Shown here one piece after another: positions 35,866-43,843 of a stretch of 64,000 nt of DNA; within the stretch, counting starts at the first letter, position 1, and each line of letters starts with the position of its first letter. The position numbers and the translations under genes are program-made. The stretch covers positions 310,001-374,000 of the forward strand of contig NZ_BBWV01000003.1 of assembly GCF_000974785.1 (NCBI RefSeq), read 5' to 3'. Under the pieces are notes generated by a model. It did no database searches. It was not told where the DNA came from and saw only the letters and a list, made by a program, of their open reading frames with translations. Source of the DNA: Flavihumibacter petaseus NBRC 106054 (GTDB lineage Bacteria > Bacteroidota > Bacteroidia > Chitinophagales > Chitinophagaceae).

Positions 35866-37128
35866 TCAGCGGCATGCGGCCATTGTAGAGATCCGCATGT
35901 ATATTTTGCTTTGCTCGGCGAAGGTCCGGCCTGGTTCACCGGGATATTTTGTTGATACTTCCTGGATATCGTGTTCGGCCTGTCGCTGGGCCCTCAACCG
36001 GCGATTGGCACAGTCCAGCTTTGCTGTTGAGGTTGCGCTGGCTGAACCGCTCCGTTCCCTGTTTTTAATAATCCTGCAAATCTCCAGTTCGGTAGACAGT
36101 ATATCTTCTCTCACCAGCATCAGCGGATCCATCTGGACCAATAACCCGGCCTGTGCTGCCTGGTCTTCATGCGTGTTGCCCTGAGCACTCCGTGCAAGGC
36201 CTTCTTCTTCCTTACGGAGTTTATCCTGGCGGAACCGGTTGAGTGCCACTTGTTCCGGAACACAGTCGCCGCTGATGTGTTCAGCCTGCCTGGAAAGCTG
36301 TTGCCGTTTACGGGCGATGTCTTCCGAGCGTTTGGACCGGTATTCCACTTCCTTGACCAGGAACTGGTCGGTATGGAGGCAGGTATTGGTGTTTTGTATA
36401 TCGGTCACTTTTGACTGGTAACCATCAGATTCGGTTTCCAGCACAAGCATCAGGCCCTCGCTTGTTTTCAGGTATCCCGTACCGAAATTTCCGAGGAATT
36501 TTTCGGGATGGAGCACTTCGGGGAAGTGGTCGCCATAAATATAAAAAGTGACGGTTGGGTTGTCCGGCAACCGGTAGGCCATTGCCCGCATGTTCCCCCG
36601 GCAATACTCACGTAAATAACCTTTCCGGGCCAACGTAGTTCCGGAAGTGAACACCATATTAGTTTGCCTGTGCAAGTATTCCTCAGAGTTTGCCGTGCTC
36701 ACCCAGCGGTCTAGGCGGCCGCCTTTTCCTTTGCTTGTCGTGTACTGGTAGACGTTGCCTTTCATTCCGATAATGGTGAAATTGAAATCCGGCAGTTCCG
36801 GGAAGAGCATATTCTGCAAACCATCGGAGCTTGGCGGCAGGTATCCGATCAGGCCCATCCCGGTGTTGAAGAAAAGGCACTGTTCATAGACCCTTCCGTT
36901 GGCCGTGATTTTGAGATCGAATTCCACACTGAAACAGACAGGTGGAATATTTGGACGTATTACCTGAGGTGTGGTTTCGCCGATCAGCACCGGTGCGCGC
37001 ATGATGGTGGCCGTCCGGCTTCCCCAGACGGTATCTCGATGGTCTTCACCACGACCCCCTGTCTGGGCATCTGACCATGTGGCGAGCAGTAGAAAGACCA
37101 GGGTTGTGATAGATTTTGAACGTGTCAT
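35866..37128 (-). CDS. Exported protein of unknown function
   Basis: This 420-residue protein is not one I recognise. Residues 1-21 are a Sec signal peptide (ITTLVFLLLATWSDAQ). The first half looks beta-rich and resembles a sugar- or ligand-binding fold in texture only (FSVEFDLKITANGRVYEQCL, FNTGMGLIGYLPP). The second half from about residue 265 is charged and helical (KRSEDIARKRQQLSRQAEH, FRQDKLRKEEEGLARSAQG), probably coiled coil, with several Cys (for example DCVPEQ, EICRII, LDCANRR) that could form disulfides in the periplasm. It starts 2 nt after the stop of the OmpA gene, so the two are tightly coupled, and it is the last gene of a three-gene leftward operon. Confidence 0.75.
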   Translation of the reverse strand: MTRSKSITTLVFLLLATWSDAQTGGRGEDHRDTVWGSRTATIMRAPVLIGETTPQVIRPNIPPVCFSVEFDLKITANGRVYEQCLFFNTGMGLIGYLPPSSDGLQNMLFPELPDFNFTIIGMKGNVYQYTTSKGKGGRLDRWVSTANSEEYLHRQTNMVFTSGTTLARKGYLREYCRGNMRAMAYRLPDNPTVTFYIYGDHFPEVLHPEKFLGNFGTGYLKTSEGLMLVLETESDGYQSKVTDIQNTNTCLHTDQFLVKEVEYRSKRSEDIARKRQQLSRQAEHISGDCVPEQVALNRFRQDKLRKEEEGLARSAQGNTHEDQAAQAGLLVQMDPLMLVREDILSTELEICRIIKNRERSGSASATSTAKLDCANRRLRAQRQAEHDIQEVSTKYPGEPGRTFAEQSKIYMRISTMAACR

Positions 37129-37130
37129 GG

Positions 37131-38438
37131 TCAGCGTTTTATAAATTCAACCCGCCTGTTTTTGGCTTTACCTTCTGCAGTTGTATTCGGCGCGACCGGT
37201 TGTTTTTCTCCTCTTCCTTCCGTAATTATCCTGGAACCGGCAACAGCGAAGTTTTCAGTGAGATAAAGTTTTACGGCGGCTGCTCTTTTTTGTGACAGCA
37301 CCAGGTTGTCGAGATCTGCTCCGTCATTGTCTGTATGACCAACAATGCTGATTTTCAGTGCGGCATTTTGCACCAGGCCGTTACCGATCTGGTCAATAAT
37401 GGGGAATGACTCTTTTTTGATGTGGTCACTGTTTACGTCAAAAAGAATCTCATTAGTCACGGCGGATCCTGTTTCCATCAGTTGTTTCAGCAGCAGGCTC
37501 CTTGCATCAGTATCCGCATTTGCGATACGGATATTGGTGACCAGCAGGCCAATCTCGGATGCCGGAATGGTCTGGTTGTTATTGATGAAAAATGTGTTGC
37601 GCATACCGGGGGTGAGGGCTTTGGGCAGATCGATAATCTTTTTATCGTCGAGGTAGAGCCTGATCCTGGTTTTGTTGATGGCAATGGCGACATGCAGGGT
37701 GTTGTTGACATAACTGGTGAGTGGAAAATCACTTTTGTTGCCTACGATATCATTGCGGAAACCGTATTCCAGTGTTTTGCCATCTGTTTCAGCATACCGG
37801 TGCAGGTTGATAAAGAAGCGGTCGCGGTATCCCATGTCTTCTTTCAACACGTCACGGACCTCACTTAATCCAAATTGAATGAAGGGCGTACTGTGATCGC
37901 CGTCTGCGCGCAGAAACAGGTCAAATTCGATGGTGCAGTTCTCCGGAAGGGATTTGTCCAGCACGGGCGCTACAATCGAATTATGGACCACTTCCAGCCA
38001 TTTAAACTTTTCTGTGGTAAGTGTCACCACTTTACCACTGCCATTGGTATTCCATTTTGCCGGAAAGTCACCCATGGCATCCTGGGAAAACCGGTCTTCA
38101 AAAATCACGGCAACGCCGGGTATAAAGTCGCTTTCCCCTTTTACCGCAGTGCCGGATGTTTTACCTGATCCAATTCCGGTGGATGTACCTGAATTGCCCT
38201 GCGCGCTGTTGTCAGCTGCAGGGGAGGTTTCTTTGGCGGATTTGTCTTTTTTGCTGAAGATGCCTGATATGGCCCGCCCTGTTTTACTAAAGGCGGAGTC
38301 AATCCCTTTGTCGACAGATTCATCTACTTTGCCGGCGGTTTTGTCTTTTGCCCGTTGTTCTGCTCTTTTCGGCAGGTTCTGGGCGCTGATGGTGAGGTTG
38401 GCGGTAAGCAGTGCCATCAGCAATATTGGTTTGTTCAT
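37131..38438 (-). CDS. OmpA-family outer membrane protein with jelly-roll-like domain
   Basis: The protein has 435 residues from the ATG at 38438 (signal MNKPILLMALLTANLTISAQ); an earlier in-frame start would run into the preceding gene. After a charged, Ser/Gly-rich linker (about 20-115) comes a beta-sandwich region resembling LamG/concanavalin-like folds (IPGVAVIFEDRFSQDAMGD, TIEFDLFLRADGDH, RIRLYLDDKKIIDLP). The C-terminal 110 residues are an OmpA peptidoglycan-binding domain (ILFDVNSDHIKKES, VGHTDNDGADLDNLVLSQKR, GRGEKQPVAPNTTAEGKAKN). It should tie the outer membrane or a periplasmic complex to peptidoglycan. It lies 7 nt after the 38446-39054 gene and 2 nt before the next gene, so the three are one operon. 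Confidence 0.88.
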   Translation of the reverse strand: MNKPILLMALLTANLTISAQNLPKRAEQRAKDKTAGKVDESVDKGIDSAFSKTGRAISGIFSKKDKSAKETSPAADNSAQGNSGTSTGIGSGKTSGTAVKGESDFIPGVAVIFEDRFSQDAMGDFPAKWNTNGSGKVVTLTTEKFKWLEVVHNSIVAPVLDKSLPENCTIEFDLFLRADGDHSTPFIQFGLSEVRDVLKEDMGYRDRFFINLHRYAETDGKTLEYGFRNDIVGNKSDFPLTSYVNNTLHVAIAINKTRIRLYLDDKKIIDLPKALTPGMRNTFFINNNQTIPASEIGLLVTNIRIANADTDARSLLLKQLMETGSAVTNEILFDVNSDHIKKESFPIIDQIGNGLVQNAALKISIVGHTDNDGADLDNLVLSQKRAAAVKLYLTENFAVAGSRIITEGRGEKQPVAPNTTAEGKAKNRRVEFIKR

Positions 38439-38445
38439 GGCAGTA

Positions 38446-39054
38446 TTATTTGCAGGTCCAGGTTGTTTTATTGATAAAGGATCCGGATTTTTCAAGACGG
38501 TTATTGGCTGCATTGCTGTCGTCATTATTGTCGTTGCCGTCGATATAGATATCGGGATCAAAGGATACGACTACGGTATATACAGGAGGGAATTCACCTT
38601 CGGCGGGAGATGATTTGTTCCAGTTCCGTGTAAAGGAAACGCGTACTTCAGCGCCGGGTGCAAGATTTTGAAAAACCTTTGTTGCCACCAGTCGCGGGCC
38701 GCTTCCGCTGTTTTCATACAGCAGCAACGATTGCTGATTCACAGCAGTACTGTAGGCAAGGCCACCTGTGTTTTTCAGTACACCTTCAATTTTCACTACT
38801 CCGTTCGTGGCACTGTAACATTTGACCATACTGAATACAATGTCTTTAGCGGTGAGGTCTATTTTTTTAATCCTGACCCGTTCAGCGACCTCGGGCGATA
38901 ATTTGATATCACCAGGTATGGTGGATACCGAAATATTTTTTTGAATGTTGGGAGGGAGGGTAGCCAGTTGTGCAGAAGCATAGATGCCGATTAGCAACAG
39001 GGCAAGTGAAACGCAGAAAGCAGCAAGGAACTTGTTCATTGATTTTTTCTTCAA
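38446..39054 (-). CDS. Exported protein with possible CARDB-like beta domain
   Basis: This 202-residue protein has a signal peptide (MNKFLAAFCVSLALLLIGIY from an internal Met at 39039, or six residues earlier at 39054). The mature part is beta-rich: CYSATNGVVKIEGVLKNTGG and VATKVFQNLAPGAEVRVSFT have the pattern of CARDB or Ig-like adhesion modules, then an Asp/Asn-rich loop (YIDGNDNNDDSNAANNR) that could hold calcium, and a C-terminal Cys. I do not recognise a named family. It is the first gene of the operon with the OmpA-family gene. Confidence 0.75.
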   Translation of the reverse strand: MKKKSMNKFLAAFCVSLALLLIGIYASAQLATLPPNIQKNISVSTIPGDIKLSPEVAERVRIKKIDLTAKDIVFSMVKCYSATNGVVKIEGVLKNTGGLAYSTAVNQQSLLLYENSGSGPRLVATKVFQNLAPGAEVRVSFTRNWNKSSPAEGEFPPVYTVVVSFDPDIYIDGNDNNDDSNAANNRLEKSGSFINKTTWTCK

Positions 39055-39468
39055 ACCTAGCCCGGGAAAAAGGAGGGCGCAACTACATGACTATGTAGTA
39101 CAAATAGTTTGGTAGTTTGGATGTTTGTGAGTTTAGAAGTTGGGACGCGGTCATATTGATTTACCCGGATGAGAGAGGACTCTCTATTTTCAAAATGGTG
39201 CAATTTGTAAAATTGAGTGAAATGAGCCACCACACTGCGTTTTATATCCGTATGTGTCTTAATCGTTTCCAAAGCGTTCTTTAAACGGGTACATTGTTTA
39301 ACGGGAGACTTATTAACCGGGAAACTTATTAACCGGAAGACTTATTAACCGGAAGACTTAATTCACTCGGGTTTACTAATTTCCCGTTTTCAAAAAAAAC
39401 AGCTCGCTCCTTCGCTAAAGCTACAGCCTTCGCCAGCCGTCAGCCGACAAAGTCAGTCATGTAAACAT
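39055..39468. other. Intergenic region with a 16-bp tandem repeat
   Basis: No supported gene. It holds the tandem repeat at 39303-39360, an A8 run at 39392-39399, and a stretch (39413-39422, CGCTAAAGCT) shared as reverse complement with the hairpin in the rpsJ-rplC spacer. It separates two leftward operons, so it should contain the promoter of the 38446-39054 gene. Confidence 0.5.
39303..39360. repeat. Tandem repeat, 16-bp unit, about 3.6 copies
   Basis: Copies at 39303-39318, 39319-39334, 39335-39350 and a partial one at 39351-39360. The unit is GGRARACTTATTAACC; copies differ at two positions. Preceding TTTAACGGG suggests older, decayed copies. Confidence 0.9.
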
Positions 39469-40104
39469 TCAGATAAGCTTGTCTTTATATGCCTTTGAAA
39501 CCGCTTCGGTAGCTGAATGCACCTGGAGTTTTTCGTAGATCTTCTTGATGTGAAACCGGACGGTATCGATGCTGATACCTTCTTCGGCTGCGATCATCTT
39601 ATAACTGTAACCATTCACCAGCAATTGCAGGATACGCGTTTCACGGGAGGACAGGCTGGTGTTTTCCTGTGCTGTATTTTTTGCAGCAGGCACCATATGC
39701 AGCACTTTGCGCGCCACGGAGCCGGTCATGGGAGCGCCACCTGCCAGCACCATCCTGATGGCGCCATGAATTTCCTCAGCAACGGCCCGCTTCAGCAGAT
39801 AGCCGGCCGCACCGGCACAAATGGCATTGAAAATATTATCGTTGTCATCAAATACAGTAAGCATGATGACGGGCAGCGAGGGATATTGACGGTGGATGGT
39901 CCGCACAGCTTCAACACCGTTCACTACCGGCATATCGATATCCATCAGTACAACATCAGGCCGGAAAGTATCAATGTCCGCCAGCACAGTTTCAGCATTG
40001 GGCATAATGGCCATCAACTCAAACTCCGGTTCAGCCTGCATCAGGACCTCCAGGCTAAGCCTGATAGCCGCGTTGTCGTCATACATCAGTACTTTCACGA
40101 TCAT
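39469..40104 (-). CDS. NarL/FixJ-type response regulator
   Basis: This 211-residue protein has a receiver domain with Asp9-Asp10 (VLMYDDNAAIRLSLEVLM), phosphoacceptor Asp55 (VVLMDIDMPVVNG) and Lys in GYLLKRAV, then a LuxR-type helix-turn-helix (LSSRETRILQLLVNGYSYKM, ISIDTVRFHIKKIYEKLQVH). Its gene lies 33 nt after the histidine kinase gene in the same direction, so the two form a two-component pair. Target genes are unknown; the exported-protein operon just downstream is a possible one. Confidence 0.95.
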   Translation of the reverse strand: MIVKVLMYDDNAAIRLSLEVLMQAEPEFELMAIMPNAETVLADIDTFRPDVVLMDIDMPVVNGVEAVRTIHRQYPSLPVIMLTVFDDNDNIFNAICAGAAGYLLKRAVAEEIHGAIRMVLAGGAPMTGSVARKVLHMVPAAKNTAQENTSLSSRETRILQLLVNGYSYKMIAAEEGISIDTVRFHIKKIYEKLQVHSATEAVSKAYKDKLI

Positions 40105-40137
40105 GGCATAAATATAAACAGGGTTATGCTAAAGCTG

Positions 40138-42363
40138 CTACATGTTCATGTAGCGGGTGACAGCTGGCAGGTATAAAGTAATACTGGTGCCGTTGCCGGT
40201 TGCAGTCTGAACTGATAATCTTCCACCCAGCAATTGCGCCCTGGCTTCCATATTCCTCAGACCATTGGAAGATGTTGATCCTGACGGATCAAAACCGCGG
40301 CCATCATCCATTATGATCATCTCCAGTTGATCAGCCTGCCTGCGAAGCGTGATGTCGACATTGCGGGCTTCGGCATGTTTTGCAATATTGTTGATCGCTT
40401 CTTTGTATAAAAGCAGGAAGTCGCGCCGCTGATGCATATCCAGTGTTTTTTCAAGGAGTGATTCATCAATGCGGATACTGGTAATTACGTCTTTTGATTC
40501 CAGTGTCGCCGCTGCGTATTCCCGCATGCGGATGACCATATTTTCAAGTGTGTCATTTTCAGGGCGTACGGCCCATACAATATCACTCATGCCCTGCTGC
40601 GCTGCTGCAGACTGTTCGGTGATCTGTTGCAGATAAGCATGTGTTTTATTGGAATCGCCTGAGAGATTCCTGCCGGAAACTTCCGAGAGGATGCGAATAC
40701 TGGTTAGGGCAGATCCGATCTCATCATGAAGGTCTTTTGCAATATTGTTTCTTATTGCCATCATGGCTTGCTGTTCCTGGATCTTTCGCTTTAGCTGGTA
40801 GCGGCTGAACAGGAAGTATCCGGAAAGCAGCAATATGATGATCCCGGCATATAAAAGATTGCGTGTAAGCTGGGTAGTTTTCAGTAACCTTCCCCGTAGC
40901 AGTTTTTCTTTATCAGACAGCATCAGCTTCTGCGCATTATTGCTGGCCTGAAGTATTTGCTTTTCGAGTTGTTCCCGTTGCGCTGCGTATTTCAGTTCCT
41001 GCAGCTCCTTTGCCTGAGACAGCAATTCGATCTGATCTTCCTGTCGTTTTGCCTCCAGCAGGTTGCCAGCGATAACAGCTTCCTGCTTTTCTATCTGCAA
41101 GCCTCTTATGTCCTGCGCTGCTTTCAGCCTGGAAATCTCATTGTCTTTTTTCTGACTTTCAAACCGCGTTTCCAGGGCTGCAATGGTAGCAGCGGTATTG
41201 TCCTGCACAATGCTGTCGCGATACAGGATATACTGGTTGTAAGCCTGATAGGCAAGCTGGTAATTGCCCCTGCTTTTATAGAAACCTGCCAGTTGCCATT
41301 GCAGATCCCTCAGGGTGTATTTGTCGCGCAGTGTTCCGGCAAGAGTGGCTGCTTTATTGAAATACCGTTCTGCCAGCAGGGAATCCGAATTCCGGTAGGC
41401 CATTCCTACGGAAATGTATCGTTTTGCCAGCATATTTTGCTGACGGCCTGATTTTTCCATCAGTGCTACGCTTTTCAATTCGTAATGAAGGGCGGCGCTG
41501 GTGTCTTTTCTGCTTGTTGCAACGAGCGAACTGGTAGCCAGTGCATGGAGTATTCTGTCTTCTTCCCCTGACTGCTCTGCATACTTCAGGCAACGCAGCT
41601 GGTATACGCCGGCAGCACTATCGTTTACACCCAGGTAGAACTGGCTGAGGTTGCAGCATCCCAGCGCGAGCCTGCCGGGGTCACCTGCTTTTTCCCTGTA
41701 ACTGAGAGATTGCCTGGCATAGTCGATGGCTTTGTCCCTTTGTTTCAGTTCGTGATAGAGTGTAGCCAGGTTATTCAGGACGGCCGCTTTTTCTCCGAAA
41801 TATCCTTCCAGGGTTTCATAAGCGTTCAGCGCCAGCAGGAGGTTCCGGGCTTTTCCTTCGAGGTCGCCGAGTACTCCGCAGGTATAACCGAAATCATTAA
41901 AGGCCAGTGCGGCATAACGACCGGGATGTGCGGCGAAGTGATGATCAATTGCTCTTCTGAAGTAGGTTACCGCTTCTTCCGGACGTTGTCCATACATCCT
42001 GACCTGCGCCATTTGCATCCAGGCAATTGCCGTGATCAGCGAGTCATTTAATTGTTTGCCGATTCCAAAGGTCTGTGGTGTCAGGAGGTCAGCCGCGGTG
42101 AGGTCATTCTTATCGATCAGGATATCTGTCTTCTCGATTATGGCAAAAGCAATTCCTTTCGGATACTGTCTTTTCCTGGCATATTGCTCAGCTTCGTTAC
42201 AGTAGTGCAATGCGGAATCATACGCTGACCGGGTAAAAAAAGATTCGGCCTTATCGATCAGGGAGCATACCAGAACAGAATCCCTTGTATTGTGCTGACC
42301 ATAAGCTGCTGTATGCAGCACCAGGTTGAAGACGAACAGCCATGACAGCCCGCGGAAAATCAT
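40138..42363 (-). CDS. TPR-containing sensor histidine kinase (HisKA_3 type)
   Basis: This 741-residue protein has signal sequence MIFRGLSWLFVFNLVLHTAAYG, then about 400 residues of tetratricopeptide repeats in the periplasm (for example GEKAAVLNNLATLYHELKQR, RLALGCCNLSQFYLGVNDSA), a coiled coil (about 400-485), one membrane span (LLYAGIIILLLSGYFLF), and a cytoplasmic kinase. The kinase has His546 in AKDLHDEIGSALTSIRI (HisKA_3 dimerisation and phosphoacceptor) and an ATPase domain ending MDDGRGFDPSGS and NGLRNMEARAQLLGGRL. This layout is common in Bacteroidetes NarL-type systems. It phosphorylates the regulator encoded 33 nt downstream. The TPR part probably senses a protein or peptide; the signal is unknown. 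Confidence 0.93.
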   Translation of the reverse strand: MIFRGLSWLFVFNLVLHTAAYGQHNTRDSVLVCSLIDKAESFFTRSAYDSALHYCNEAEQYARKRQYPKGIAFAIIEKTDILIDKNDLTAADLLTPQTFGIGKQLNDSLITAIAWMQMAQVRMYGQRPEEAVTYFRRAIDHHFAAHPGRYAALAFNDFGYTCGVLGDLEGKARNLLLALNAYETLEGYFGEKAAVLNNLATLYHELKQRDKAIDYARQSLSYREKAGDPGRLALGCCNLSQFYLGVNDSAAGVYQLRCLKYAEQSGEEDRILHALATSSLVATSRKDTSAALHYELKSVALMEKSGRQQNMLAKRYISVGMAYRNSDSLLAERYFNKAATLAGTLRDKYTLRDLQWQLAGFYKSRGNYQLAYQAYNQYILYRDSIVQDNTAATIAALETRFESQKKDNEISRLKAAQDIRGLQIEKQEAVIAGNLLEAKRQEDQIELLSQAKELQELKYAAQREQLEKQILQASNNAQKLMLSDKEKLLRGRLLKTTQLTRNLLYAGIIILLLSGYFLFSRYQLKRKIQEQQAMMAIRNNIAKDLHDEIGSALTSIRILSEVSGRNLSGDSNKTHAYLQQITEQSAAAQQGMSDIVWAVRPENDTLENMVIRMREYAAATLESKDVITSIRIDESLLEKTLDMHQRRDFLLLYKEAINNIAKHAEARNVDITLRRQADQLEMIIMDDGRGFDPSGSTSSNGLRNMEARAQLLGGRLSVQTATGNGTSITLYLPAVTRYMNM

Positions 42364-42460
42364 CAGGAAAGGTATTTGCAGAAAAATTACAATAATTAAT
42401 CTTAGAAATTCCTTTCACCCGCTTATTCCGTAAACATCGGCACCCGAAGGGAAATGTACG

Positions 42461-42802
42461 TCAGACTGCTGTCCGACCGATCGTTTCAGCGATCTCATCC
42501 ATATTGATGCCGGAGTGACTTTCATCGTAAAGCACTTCGCCATTGCGGAGCACGATCACCTGTGGCGATTCATGCCATACACGGAATGTTTCTGCAGTCT
42601 CATTTGAAACTTCCCGGTAACGGATGAGGTCGAGATAATAGAAGTCAGCACCTTCAGGCGGGGTTGATCTTTCCAGCCGGGATTTGGCCATCGAACTGAT
42701 GGAGCACCGTGTACTATGTTTAAAGATTACCTGGGGTTGCTGAAAAGAACGTGCTTTTATTTCTCCCAGTTGTGTACTGGCAGTAAGGTCGATCCAATTC
42801 AT
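42461..42802 (-). CDS. ytxJ: Bacillithiol system redox-active protein YtxJ (monothiol bacilliredoxin)
   Basis: This 113-residue thioredoxin-fold protein has FKHSTRCSISSMAKSRLER with a single redox Cys33 in place of CxxC, and the C-terminal HESPQVIVLRNGEVLYDESH with the cis-Pro loop. The YtxJ (DUF2847) family removes bacillithiol from oxidised protein thiols; the presence of the gene suggests this organism makes bacillithiol. It lies downstream of the small lipoprotein gene (22 nt away, same strand). Confidence 0.9.
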   Translation of the reverse strand: MNWIDLTASTQLGEIKARSFQQPQVIFKHSTRCSISSMAKSRLERSTPPEGADFYYLDLIRYREVSNETAETFRVWHESPQVIVLRNGEVLYDESHSGINMDEIAETIGRTAV

Positions 42803-42824
42803 TATTCGGTACGGATTTGCTGAT

Positions 42825-42941
42825 TTATTTGTAGCCTACCATTCCGGCTGATGCATTACAGCCGCTTTTTGACGTCGTGCAGGAGGTTAAACCGGCTGCG
42901 AGCAACGCAGCTACAAAAAGAGCGATAACAGTTTTCTTCAT
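42825..42941 (-). CDS. Small lipoprotein, 38 residues
   Basis: The minus strand encodes MKKTVIALFVAALLAAGLTS followed by CTTSKSGCNASAGMVGYK and a TAA stop. The leader has two Lys, a hydrophobic core and a good lipobox (LTSC, Cys21), so after processing an 18-residue lipopeptide with one more Cys would remain. The next gene, ytxJ, starts 22 nt downstream on the same strand. Very short lipoproteins of this form are frequent in Bacteroidetes but have no known role. It is short enough to be missed by ordinary gene callers. Confidence 0.7.
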   Translation of the reverse strand: MKKTVIALFVAALLAAGLTSCTTSKSGCNASAGMVGYK

Positions 42942-43027
42942 GGTGATCAATTGAAAATAATATGCGAAATTACCATAATTTATTTTTTCCGCAACGATCA
43001 TAACATCCCTATAAAAGCCATTAACCG

Positions 43028-43035
43028 TACATTTG
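43028..43035 (+). promoter_or_regulatory. Promoter -7 box for the exonuclease gene
   Basis: TACATTTG matches TAnnTTTG exactly, 32 nt before the ATG at 43068. No clear -33 element at the expected distance. Confidence 0.5.
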
Positions 43036-43067
43036 CCACCGGCATAGGCCTTTAGACATTGTTAAAC

Positions 43068-43838
43068 ATGGCGTTACAACTACAGAAACCACTGGCTTTC
43101 ATCGATCTGGAAACTACAGGCACGAACCTCGGAACCGACCGGGTTGTGGAAATTGCAATTGTTAAAATTAACAAGGACTTTTCCCGCCAGGTAAAAAGAA
43201 AGCTGATTAACCCCGAAATGCCCATTCCGCCGGCAGCCTCAGAAATTCACGGGATTACCGACGAAGTGGTAAAAGATGCGCCTGCGTTCCGGCAGGTGGC
43301 AAACGAGCTGAAACAGTTCCTGGACAATTGTGACCTGGGTGGGTATAATTCCAATCGATTTGATATTCCGCTGCTCGTTGAGGAGTTTCTGCGCAGCGGG
43401 CTCGAGTTCGACATGAACAACCGCAAACTGCTGGATGTGCAACGTATTTTCCACCTGATGGAGCAACGGACGCTCAGCGCCGCTTACAAATTTTATTGCA
43501 ATAAGAACCTTGACGGTGCCCATAGTGCAGAAGCAGATGCCCAGGCTACCTGGGAAGTGCTGGAAGCGCAGCTGATCCGCTATCCCCAGTTGGGTGACAA
43601 TATTGACAGTATTGTAAAATTCACCGGAGAAGACCAGGTTGTTGATTTTGCACGCCGGTTTGTGCTGAGCAATGGCGTTGAAGTTTTCAATTTCGGGAAA
43701 CATAAGGGTAAGCCGGTGGTGGATGTACTGAAAGCAGAGCCTCAGTATTATGACTGGATGATGAAGGGCGATTTTCCACTGCATACGAAACAGAAGCTGA
43801 CCGAAATTTTTAACCGGACATTTCTGCGGAAGGGTTAA
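43068..43838 (+). CDS. DEDDh 3'-5' exonuclease, DNA polymerase III epsilon-like
   Basis: The protein has 256 residues from the ATG at 43068; a TTG nine bases earlier is less likely. The exonuclease I motif (AFIDLETTGT, Asp and Glu), the second motif (GYNSNRFDIPLL, Asp) and third (GAHSAEADAQATWEVL, His and Asp) are all present, giving the DEDDh metal site within residues 10-165. The C-terminal 80 residues (VEVFNFGKHKGKPVVDVLKA) are an extra domain seen in Bacteroidetes proteins of this type, resembling DUF3820. It could act in proofreading, repair or RNA trimming. It is followed by the glycosyltransferase gene after 5 nt. Confidence 0.92.
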   Translation: MALQLQKPLAFIDLETTGTNLGTDRVVEIAIVKINKDFSRQVKRKLINPEMPIPPAASEIHGITDEVVKDAPAFRQVANELKQFLDNCDLGGYNSNRFDIPLLVEEFLRSGLEFDMNNRKLLDVQRIFHLMEQRTLSAAYKFYCNKNLDGAHSAEADAQATWEVLEAQLIRYPQLGDNIDSIVKFTGEDQVVDFARRFVLSNGVEVFNFGKHKGKPVVDVLKAEPQYYDWMMKGDFPLHTKQKLTEIFNRTFLRKG

Positions 43839-43843
43839 CAAGC

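Noticed and set aside
39057-39272. 71-codon minus-strand frame (METIKTHTDIKRSVVAHFTQ...)
   Set aside because: Unusual composition, no leader or domain, and situated in repeat-rich intergenic DNA; possible but unsupported.
39303-39360. Possible CRISPR array
   Set aside because: The repeat unit is 16 bp with no spacers and there are no cas genes in the window.
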